Source of the DNA: Ambrosia x helenae
Lineage: Eukaryota; Streptophyta; Magnoliopsida; Asterales; Asteraceae
Assembly (NCBI GenBank): GCA_030844895.1
Contig: JAUTDX010007424.1
Location: 57,067 to 121,066 of the forward strand
Direction: 5' to 3'
DNA length: 64,000 bases
Both the position numbers and the translations under genes were made by a program. The first letter of the stretch is position 1. Each line of letters begins with the position of its first letter. Positions 55,276 to 64,000 of this stretch are shown one piece after another. The notes beneath the pieces were generated by a model that made no database searches, was not told where the DNA came from, and worked only from the letters and a program-made list of their open reading frames with translations.

Positions 55276-55563
55276 AATAGCTTGTTCTAAGGTGGATAAT
55301 AATATTTAGTTGCTAATTGTCAAGTTAGTGAAACTGCAAGGGGGTTAAATGTAAATGCAGGTCAAAGTTCGTTAATAGTTGGTTAACAGCTGAGATTGGG
55401 GATTAGGGCTTTATATAGAGATGCAATTAGTAGTATTGATTAGGTCTTGTAATCATCTCTTTTTATTGTAATCTTTTCGTTTGGTCTCACTAATAAAGCC
55501 CGTGTTCTTGATTGATTCAATTGTGTCTATTTTTTGGTGTTTTATAATAATTGGTATCAAAAC
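55276..55563 (+). mobile_element. Possible LTR with primer site
   Basis: The block has TTTATATAGAG (near 55410) as a TATA box and AATAAAG (55491) as a poly(A) signal. It is followed by TTGGTATCAAAACC (55551-55564), a common variant copia primer site. No internal coding sequence follows, so it is a truncated element or a solo LTR with leader. Confidence 0.45.
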
Positions 55564-56799
55564 CCCATTATTGGCTCGATTCAAAGATAGAAGATCATTC
55601 TGATTGATTTGATTTTAAGATGGTATCAACAAAGTTTGAGACTTTTCACCTTCTTATGGTGGTGTGACCACCCTTTTAACATTCTTAGCATAACTGCCTA
55701 CCAGTATTGTTAGCATGAGACTTTTTGGCCTGGCCATGTCTTACAACATTAGGGATCACTATAGTAATAAATGATGAATGTGTCTATCCGAAGTTAATGT
55801 TAGTACACGTTTTCACTTGTTTCTACTCTGGAAAGGGATGATTACATTAGAATACTTGGCATATGTAGTTATAAACCATCGTTATGTCAGAGTCAAAGCT
55901 CTATTTCAGATATAATAAGTATAGCTATATGTAGACGTGATGGTTATAAGTGTAATTTTCCAGATACATTTATTTATGTTCATTTAGAAAAATAAATGAA
56001 CGAACACTCACACATTCATCAAATTAACATGAAGAACTAATGTCGTTTGATACAAATGTTATTGTTTATTCATTTGTTCAGTTAAACATAAACTAACGAA
56101 CATCTAAAGCCTTGTTTGTATTCATTTCATTCATTTAGATGCATAGTGCTCTTCCTTCACTTTTTCCTCATATTTCTTCTTTTTAGGGTTTGCTATTTAG
56201 AAAGTGGTGGCTATGTAGCTTGTTGTCCGCCTACCTGCTATCTCGATGTAATATTTACAAATTATGGAATGAAAAAAGTATCTTATCATCTTCATTTTAT
56301 TTTTCTTATAAAGCCATTTTATTTATACGATTTATAACAATGATTACCTTAGTTATTTTTTATGGGATCTAGGATTAATACACCAGGTGATGTCATCATG
56401 ACGTCCGCATAGGAAGTATACACAACCACATGACATTAAAGTCAACTACATTTATTACACCTAAAAAGTCAGCTGATGTCTTCAGTGTTCAATGTGTACC
56501 ATTGGACTTTGAAAATCTAAACCTACTTTACTAGAATATATCGCATTTACTTAAAAAAAGTAAAATGATTTGATCGTAAAAATTTGATTCTTTATTTAAA
56601 ACTAACAATTTTTTCATGGATTTTAACCATTAAATTATAATATTTACCTTGCTTTAGTAAGCACTATATATAAAAGATTTTTCTTTTATATAAAAAAAGT
56701 AACGTCATATCCATTTGTATGTCTACTATTGATATATTTTAAAATTTAGTAATGTCACCCAAAGAAGTAAGAGTACAAAATATGTAAAAACCTTATTCA
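55564..56799. other. Intergenic, AT-rich
   Basis: No supported gene. 55960-56160 shares GTTCATTTA and CTCTTCCTTCACTTTTT words with 18420-18560, suggesting a shared eroded element. Confidence 0.4.
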
Positions 56800-58076
56800 C
56801 ACCCAAGCCAGCATCTGTGTCAACCATTCATTCAGGGACAACGAATACTGGATGTCCATTTTAGCTTGTAGCAAAACGCTATCCAAAAGAAAGAGGTTGG
56901 AAATAAAAGTAAAATGTGACAAACATAATCATGAACCTGCTCAATGGTTGGAGGGGCACGCTTATTCAAGAAGGTTAGCCAAAGAAGAGTTTGCAGTCCT
57001 GGAAGACATGACACTAGTTGGCGTTCCTCCATGTAATATTCTGACTGCATTGAAGGATAGAAACAGTGCAAATGTCTCAACAATTGAAACCATATACGAT
57101 GCACAAAAGAAGATACGTAGAGCTCAAAAGGTTGAATGCACCCCTATGCAAGCACTAATGAAATCTTTGAACAAGGGAGGATATGTCCATCATATTCGTG
57201 TAGACAATCATACCAATCAGGTACAATACTTATTCTTCATCAATCCAGAGTCAATAGAAATATGGCTTGTATTCCCACATGTCCTTCGTTTAGATGCCAC
57301 GTACAAGACGAACAGGTACCGCCTCCCCTTTCTTCAGATTGTTGGGTTAACTTCAACCAACAAGACATTATGTATTGCTTTCGCGTTGATACTAAATGAG
57401 AAAAAAGACAATTTTAAGTGGGTTTTGAACTGTCTGAGACAGACACTAGACGGCCACATGTTTTCACGTGTCATTGTCACGGATAGAGAGTTGGCTCTTA
57501 TGGAGGCTTGCCGATTTGTCTTTCCAGAGGCAACCCAGTTGCTTGGTAGGTTTCACATTCATGAAAATATAAAACGCTATTGTAGGCAGTCAATCAAAAC
57601 TGAGGCTAAGTGGGAAAAAATTAAATCTAGGTGGAATTACCTAGTGAGGTCACCAACTATTGAAGCCTACGAGAAAAATCTAGTGCACTTTCGGTCAAAG
57701 TTGCAGGCTAAACATCAAGGTATTTTTCTTATATATTCAAATCAATTGTTATGTTTATTTTAATATATTTCTACTCAAAGTAAACATGTTTCATTTGACA
57801 TATCAGGTGCATATAACTATGTATATCAACGATGGTTATTGAATTATAAAGAGATGTTTGTGTCTGCATGGATTGATCAACATTTAAATTTTGGAGAACG
57901 AACAACAAACACGGTAGAAAGCCAACATGCTTTGTTTAAAAAGCATTTGACTTCTGATAAGTCACCGCTAGATAAAATTGTAAAAATTATCGATGACATG
58001 GTTCGTTTACAATGCACCCAAATAAAGGCAAGTTTCGAGGAAAGCCGGAATAAGATAAAACACCGACATAACAATT
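56800..58076 (+). pseudogene. Mutator-like (MULE) transposase
   Basis: The frame 56852-57763 continues after a probable intron (57717-57806, GT...AG) into 57807-58076. It contains the MULE DDE core: LRLDATYKTNRYRLPFLQIV (first Asp), VIVTDRELALMEAC (second Asp), FHIHENIKRYC, and TNTVESQHALFK with a candidate catalytic Glu. The residues before 56852 (FRDNEYW) are in frame, so the true start lies upstream and may be lost; the usual N-terminal DNA-binding part is not visible. It is followed within 40 bp by an OTU-like region, which in plant MULEs is often part of the same protein. TAA at 58076 ends this part. Confidence 0.75.
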
Positions 58077-58111
58077 AAACATTTGGTTTATTGTTAAATA
58101 ATGTTTCTATT

Positions 58112-58650
58112 GAAGGGTGATGGAAATTGTGGGTTTCGGCGATAGCTTCTGCTATCGAGTATGGTGAAGATCAATGGCTATTAGTCCGGAGAGAACTATT
58201 GGAAGAGCTTTTGGAGTTTAGAGATGGGTATACAAAACCTTTTTGTGGATCATTCAAAGATCTCTTTACGTTGCTTCGTTGGTCCGGCTCAGAATGGCGT
58301 CAAGAAAACATTGGATGATTGTGCCAGATGCAGGTTCTTGATTGCGAACAAGTGTAACGTAATTGTTCATTTTTTATCTAATGAACGAACAAACAGTTCG
58401 ACGTGCTTCCGCTTTGGAAAGGTCCTGAACATTTCCAAGAGTTCAAGGTAATTATGATTGCACTTGTTGGCGGTAAACCACTATATAAGGGTAGAATTGC
58501 AAGGAGAGTACCCAATGGCTAATAAAAACAACCTATGGACACTAAAGAGAGAAAGTAGTGCAGACGATTGGGAATATATTTTCGAATCACGTCAAAATAT
58601 GTATAGAGATTGGGTAGCAAAACCTCCTGAATATGTAAATATAAATTAAA
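58112..58650 (+). pseudogene. OTU-like cysteine-protease domain of the MULE protein
   Basis: GDGNCGFR (58116-58139) is the OTU catalytic-cysteine motif. It continues, after one lost base, as AIASAIEYGEDQWLLVRREL. Further on, FLIANKCNVIVHFLS and an NHYIRVELQGEYPM block with the likely catalytic His appear, each in a different frame. At least four single-base changes (about 58139, 58330, 58405, 58470) break it. OTU proteases remove ubiquitin in other contexts; the role within MULE proteins is not established. Confidence 0.7.
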
Positions 58651-59000
58651 ACTTAGTATGTATTTGTTGTTATTTGTATTACTAGTTTTTTTGTTTTTAT
58701 ATATATATATATACACACACACACACTTCCTAACAGTATAATTATTAATTCTTTTTTTTTTTTCACCATAAAATGCACTTTGCAAAACACATTGTTGGTT
58801 TAAAAAAATTTCGGTTTAAAAAAAATGAAAAGCATGTCGGTTAAAAAAGAAAAGCAAAAGAAAAGAAATAATCAATTAAAAATTTAAAAAAACAAAGATG
58901 ACTTGGGGTGAACCCTTTATAAAATGAACTAATGAAAGCTTTTTTGACTTTTTTGCACCTTTTTCAAATAGTGTATGGAATCTAAAAGGCCTGGTCTATG
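58651..59000. other. AT-rich non-coding DNA
   Basis: (TA)n then (CA)n near 58696-58725 and several A/T runs. No gene or paired repeats recognised. Confidence 0.5.
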
Positions 59001-59655
59001 AATCCAGGTTTCATTTTTTATTTTTGCAAGTGTATTCTTCCACATTGGTCGGCTGAATAAGTGTACAATGTGGTACTTCTTTGTTCAGTGGGTTCTTCGT
59101 GAATGATTAGGATTGATTCGGTCTCCGTTCAAAAAAAAGTACATAAAAAGTTGGTTGTCGTTTGTTTAAACAAAGTCATAATCAGTCAACACCTAAAACA
59201 TTCATGTAATCATCGTCTTCTATGTCAAATCATCAAGTCTTCAATTACAGGGGCGACAACAGCTACAGCTTCCATGGTCAGTTTTCGTACCCTCAATGTA
59301 TCTAATTCTGCTTAACTGTTCGTGTATGTATGTTTGATTGTTAAACTTATATATATAATCAATTTTTGTCATCTTTGAAACCCAGTCCCCCAATGTTTTT
59401 CCAAATTATGAATTTGATTGCTTAACATGAAATGGTGATCGTTGAGGTTTTCAACTTTGGTGTTCGCATTTCATACCACCTGTTTGACGAAATGCTTCAC
59501 AGTTGTTAATACAACACATATATTAATAGAGACATATTAGTGTTAAAAGTGGGACCCATTGTAATTTTAAAAACATAAGAATAATTGCAAGGACAAATGC
59601 AATGTTATGTTTGTTCATAGAAATGAAGAATTTTTAAAAATTGTTGTGACAGTTG
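59001..59655 (+). pseudogene. TNL promoter and leader copy without a gene
   Basis: This is a diverged copy of 19690-20460: the GTTGGTTGTCGTTTGTT block, the ACATTCATGTAATCATCGTC block, and the leader exon GCTACAGCTTCCATG|GTCAG (ending about 59276), then intron sequence. The homology stops at about 59655 where an Athila-like element begins, so TIR and everything after are cut off. A 60-bp insertion at 59078-59139 ends CGTTCAAAAAAAA, like the SINE 3' end at 19745. Confidence 0.7.
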
Positions 59656-61540
59656 TAAGGAGTGTCAGGGGATTCCTTCTATGAGACGTGGGACAAATTC
59701 AAGATACTTTTGCCTTGAGGACTGGAAAGTTGTGGAGAAATTCTATACTGGAGTTCTGAAGCGACCAAAAGACTTCTTGACTCCACAGTAGGCGGTAATA
59801 TGATGAAAACCAAAACCGCTACTGAATGCGTTGAGATGATATAGGACCTAGCCACTAGCACCTACATCGAGCCTAGATTTGGGGGCGTTACTATTGCCCG
59901 TAAGAGTATACATTGTGTTGAAAGTAGCATTACACTAGCTGCCCAGGTAGAATCTTTAGCTAAGGTCATGAAGGATATTCAGGTTAAGATTAGTGCTAAG
60001 TGTGAGATTTGTAGAGGGGGACATGAGACCATAGATTGCCACGTAGGTCCTAGTAAGGAGTTGAACTATGTCCATAATTTAGATCAAGTCCAAAGTTACA
60101 ACTCTGGATGGCAGAGTATAGGAGATCCTAAGTCTAGATTAGTGAGTTAATAAAGAAAAATGAGGAAAACCAGGCTAGGACGAATAAACTCCTAGAGACC
60201 ATAGTGATGCAGCGTGAGACCCGTTATCAGGAGCAGCAAAAGAAAAATAAGGAATTTGAGCTATTATTTAGGAATCAGAGGTCCACGCTTCAGAGTTTGG
60301 AGAGGGTTGTAGAGAGTTAGTTGGTAAGGTGACTAGGAAATTCGACAAATGCTCAAGTGAACGCGGTGTTCACCGAAAGTGGGAAGAGCACGGAGGTTAA
60401 TCAGCCGATGTCGAGAGAGAGTGAGGTAGTTGAGGAGGAGAGTGTCAATGAGGAGATTAGGGTAGAGTCTCCGGGTAAGGTGCACCCTACTAGGCTAGAC
60501 CCAACAAGTACCGCACAGAGCCCAAAAGTAAGTTGAAGGAAAAACAGTCTAAAGAGGTGCCCAAAAAAAGTTTATGTTCCACCTGCCCTTATGAACCAGT
60601 ACCGCCCTATCCAGGTAGGTTGAATAAGAATGAGCACTTAGAGCAATATAGGAACTTCATTGATTTGTCTAAAGAACCTAAGATTAATGTCCCATTCATT
60701 GATGTTCTTAGAGATATGCCTAAGTATGGGAAGTTCTTGAGGGAGATGTTGTCCCGCAAGGAGAAGTTGAAAGATCTTTCCCAAGTCACTCTAAGTGAGG
60801 AGTGTTCGACTGTCATTCTTAATAAACTACCCGAGAAGATGACCGATCCTGGGAGTTTCACTATCCCTTGTCAGATAGCTGATGTGACAGTTAGGAACGC
60901 CCTCGCTCATTTAGGTGCTAGCATTAATCTCATGCCCTATTCTATATTTAAGAGATTAGATCTTGGGGAGTTGAATCCAACTAGGATGTGCTTATAGTTG
61001 GCTGATAAATCTGTGAAGTACCCTATGGGTATTCTAGAGAATTTGCTAAGGGTGGAAAGCTTCGTGTTTCTCGTTGATTTTGTCGTACTTGATATACGGG
61101 AGGACAAGCATGTGCCGTTGATCTTAGGAAGACCCTTCTTACGCATTGCAAAGGCATTGATAGATGTCTTAGACGGTCGGATTACACTGCTTGTAGGGGA
61201 TGACTCCATCACTTTTGATGTTAATAGGTCTAAGGAGAGTATGAGTAGTCAGGTCGAATCTGTGTGCTTTCTTGGCACTTTCATGTCACATGTTGATCGG
61301 TGCATTGATTACATCTGTGGAGCAGACTTATTGGATATGTGGCACCAAACAGAAGATAGGCAGGAGGTAGAGATAGAGACTGTAGTTCCTGTGGAGCATG
61401 ATCCTGGCTGTGCAGCCGTGAGCCTCCCGATAGGTTAGAGGTAGTTAAGGTTGTTGAGAGTTTCGAGGAGGTGATGGAGGAGCCCTTAGTTCAGAGTCCG
61501 CTATCGCCTGTGTGCGAAAGTGAGTACCAAACTAGATGTA
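59656..61540 (+). pseudogene. Athila-like gypsy gag-protease remnant
   Basis: The first part (59660-60150) is an Athila-type gag with stops, ending near a CEICRGGHETIDC knuckle (60002-60040). The second (60533-61438) gives the region before protease (PPYPGRLNKNEHLEQYRNF) and the protease-like domain: LGASINLMPYSIFKRLDLGE and VPLILGRPFLRIAKALIDV. The Asp expected just before LGAS is His (CAT at 60908), and TAG at 60995 replaces a Gln codon. RT and integrase are absent. It abuts a TNL leader copy, so it probably inserted there or marks a deletion edge. Confidence 0.8.
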
Positions 61541-62038
61541 TTTAAAATACATTGTAATTTTTAACATATACGGTCGTCAAGATATGTATTTAAAATTTTT
61601 AACATTGAATTGACAATTGTAAATTTTTATTAAGTTAATTCTTAAAACACTTTTTTACTGAGAATTAATTTGATTTTTTAATACCACATTAATTTTTATT
61701 ATTTAACATATTGTAATTTTACTATTATTTACCATCCAACCACATAAAGTATTTTAAAAACTTTTAGATATCACTTATAAAAACAATTATCTCCATTATT
61801 TTTATTTTTAGTATTTTAGTTAACATATAAGTTTGAAATTGGTGAATTTTTTAAGTAAAATATATAAGTTTATTGAAAGTATTAATAATTAAGTAGAAGA
61901 AAGAGGAAGAAAACACAAAAACAAATGCCTCCAGTTAATGACGTGTGTCCAAACTTATATTGATTTATTAGATATCGTAGATAATATATATGATTTTTCA
62001 CAAAGTTTATAATGGAATATATGAAATTCTCTCATTAA
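61541..62038. other. AT-rich non-coding DNA
   Basis: Nothing coding or structured is recognised between the end of the gypsy remnant and the SINE target site. Confidence 0.5.
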
Positions 62039-62052
62039 ATCTTTCAAACCTG

Positions 62053-62275
62053 CCAATGATCTCCAGCCCAGCTGGTTTGAGGCAGAGTGGGTTTCCCTTA
62101 GGGGTTCCCATCCTGGGTTAGGTCACAGTTCAATCCATACACACCACAAAAACTTCCACGTAATGGTTTGAGCTTAGGCAAGGAGGACATCGGTGTATGG
62201 GTAGGGATTCGAACGCGGTACCGCTAAGTTAAGGTTGTACAAGGATTTTCACTGAACTAAGTCTTTAAAAAAAAT
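62053..62275 (+). mobile_element. tRNA-derived SINE
   Basis: A 14-bp direct repeat ATCTTTCAAACCTG flanks the element (62039-62052, 62276-62289), and the 3' end is A-rich (TTTAAAAAAAAT). CAGTTCAATCC near 62127 is a good Pol III B-box; CAGCTGGTTTGAGGCAG near 62067 fits a diverged A-box. Length of 223 bp suits a plant SINE. Confidence 0.75.
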
Positions 62276-62289
62276 ATCTTTCAAACCTG

Positions 62290-63240
62290 TAATTTTATAG
62301 TACAAACTATTTTCAACAACTTGTCTTTTTGACTCTTCGAAGATGAAATGGGGCCGAGGCAAACACAAATCCTTAAAACATATTCCTTTTTTTTTTTCTA
62401 ACTATACATATTTTTCTATGTATATGTTTTGATTTACGTCATAGTTTTTTTTTTTTTTTTTTTTGTTTATAGGGTATCACATAGTTTTCTATGTATATCT
62501 TTTGAGAGTACGCGGCATATATTTTGTCTTAGGGTACAACATATGGTACGATACAGATTTTCGTTTCCGAGTGTTGAAAATTTCTATGTTATATTACCTA
62601 TAGGGGAAATTCAATTTACAAGAATAATCATTCTTAACTCCAGAATTCCAAAATAGACAAAGCACCGGCTAAGGTGGCACTTTCGTCAAACGTGAAGCTC
62701 AGTAGGCGCTTTTTCCAAAAAGTTCCAAAAGGCAGTGGTTGTGCTGGCACTTTTTAAAAAATTGACGTGACCTAGCCAGCATTTTTGCCAAACATCGACG
62801 GCCGAGTGCTAGCCCCTTCGTCCGTTGTAGCTTACTTTTGGTGCAATCTGATTGGTTTAAATAAGTTTTCAAAAGTCTAAAATGATTTCTATTTTGAAAA
62901 ACAAAAGTTGGTCAAAAAGATGTATATTTTAGAAATTATCTCTCTCTATGCTGTTCGAGAAAAACTTCTCTTTTCGACCATAGTACTTTTATTTTATTTG
63001 ACAATCTAAAAGGAGATTTCTAAACAAATTTAAAAAAAAAGCATCTTAAAATCATGATGAAACCGAATTGGCGTTAACTCCAATAGTTACATAGTTGAGA
63101 CCTAATAAAACTGACCAAATTCGTAGTAGTCAAAGGGAAATATTTATTAATTACTTTGGTGTTTTTTATATTCCTGGTTGATAGCCGTTTATAAATCCCT
63201 CCTTTAATTAATCTTCAGATTTCCAAAATCTATAGTACCT
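62290..63240. other. Intergenic with poly-T runs
   Basis: Runs of T at 62390-62398 and 62446-62464. No gene recognised. From about 63190 the sequence resembles the intron that precedes TIR exons in the cluster (TCCAAAATCTA, GTACCTAATTAT). Confidence 0.5.
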
Positions 63241-63266
63241 AATTATATGAGCTTGATCTATAGAGG

Positions 63267-63768
63267 ATGGCACATGAGTCTGCATCATCCTCAAAAAAGT
63301 ATCACATGGTTATGACGTGTTCATGAGCTTTCGAGGGGAGGACACTCGCAAGGGTTTCACCAGCCATTTAATATGATGCCTTAACTCGAAATGGTATTAT
63401 AACATACAAAGATGACAGGACACTTGAGATTGGGAATCCCATTGCGTCCGAGCTCCTAGATGCCATAGAAACATCAAGATTTGCAATTGTAGTTTTAATC
63501 CGCCAATTTTGCAACTCGAAATGGTGTTTAGAGGAAATTGTAAAGATTGTTGATTGCATGAAACAAGGCAGGCTTACTGCTCTTCCTGTTTTTTAACCAC
63601 GTGTCTCCTTCTGATGTGCGTCGTCAAACCAACTGTTTTAAACAAGCATTTTCCGATCATAAGTCGATCATGAAATTACACCAAAAAAGGTGGAAACATG
63701 GAAGGCTGCTTTTAGAGAAGTGGGGGCTATCTCGGGATGGCACATGGCACAAATCAGGTACAAGCATT
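63267..63768 (+). pseudogene. TNL fragment: frame-broken TIR exon
   Basis: The whole TIR exon can be followed: ATGGCACATGAG, a SFRGEDTRKGFTSH stretch, DDRTLEIGNPIASELLDAIE, WCLEEI with the NADase Glu codon, and the end GWHMAQIR|GT. Small indels near 63295, 63370, 63499, 63596 and 63661 shift the frame. In the other copies the NBS exon follows within about 70-90 bp. Here none appears before the window ends at 64000, so the NBS is lost or displaced. Confidence 0.8.
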
Positions 63769-64000
63769 AGACTATGTCTAATGGTTTTACTGAAAGTGAA
63801 AACGTTTAGTGTCATTAAATTGCCACATAGGCCATATTGGTTTGTATTCTAATAACTGAATGCGTAGATCAATTGTTTTGGTGACTTCAAGTTTGGGTGG
63901 ATAAACATAATTAGAATTCAAAAAAAAAAAAAAAATTGGTTTGAAGAGGTTTTTTAGGTTGTTTAGTTGGTTTTGTCCGGTTGACGGTTTCTGAAGAACA
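63769..64000. other. Window edge, no gene recognised
   Basis: A poly-A run lies at 63920-63935. No NBS motif is found in any frame. Confidence 0.4.

Noticed and set aside
55960..56160. A possible hAT element sharing words with 18420-18560
   Set aside because: No paired terminal repeats or target duplications could be found, so only noted as similar AT-rich sequence.

Overview
This is AT-rich nuclear DNA from a flowering plant. Several genes have a TIR domain joined to an NBS and an LRR (TNL immune receptors). Monocots lack this class, so the source is a eudicot. The family cannot be fixed from sequence alone; an asterid such as a member of the Asteraceae is only a guess. No bacterial features, tRNA, rRNA or CRISPR were seen.

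The backbone is a TNL cluster on the + strand. There are four long paralogues: TNL-1 (10334-17855), TNL-2 (20041-26347), TNL-3 (37451-43161) and TNL-4 (45200-49020). At least seven broken pieces lie between them (6879-7675, 8375-9884, 33331-33699, 43385-44990, 54715-54893 with 55003-55262, 59001-59655, 63267-63768). The shared exon plan is a tiny leader exon, TIR, NBS, two LRR exons, a post-LRR C-JID-like exon, and a last exon of about 370 codons. That last exon carries a helical domain of about 340 residues that I do not recognise. It is the most interesting protein feature here. All four long copies carry lesions. Many are single-base indels, so pseudogenisation and uncorrected assembly errors must be told apart. 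TNL-1 is the least damaged: its TIR and NBS exons are fully open.

Around and inside the genes is a dense layer of mobile DNA. The retroelements are a gypsy gag joined to a copia integrase/RNase H (3905-6876), a copia remnant inside the NBS-LRR intron of TNL-1 (12630-14752), a gypsy gag-protease element (29058-31706), an LTR element with two gag genes and no pol that interrupts TNL-4 (49021-54714), and an Athila-like remnant (59656-61540). DNA elements were defined by terminal inverted repeats plus target duplications. MULE-like foldbacks have 9-bp duplications (1468-2404, 3418-3779). hAT-like elements have 8-bp duplications (24531-24675, 24839-25105, 27015-28547, 32126-32893, 36337-37186, and 44477-44828 imperfectly). 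Tourist-like elements have 3-bp duplications (8752-9364, 18927-19317). Two foldbacks sit in TA microsatellites (32359-32787, 41125-41460). Three SINE-like insertions were seen. A MULE transposase with a C-terminal OTU-protease-like domain lies at 56800-58650.

Taken together, the window is a birth-and-death resistance-gene cluster. Local duplication has spread the TNL unit, and transposons repeatedly used its introns and promoters as landing sites. If any receptor is made, it would most likely be a TIR-NBS or full TNL protein from TNL-1.
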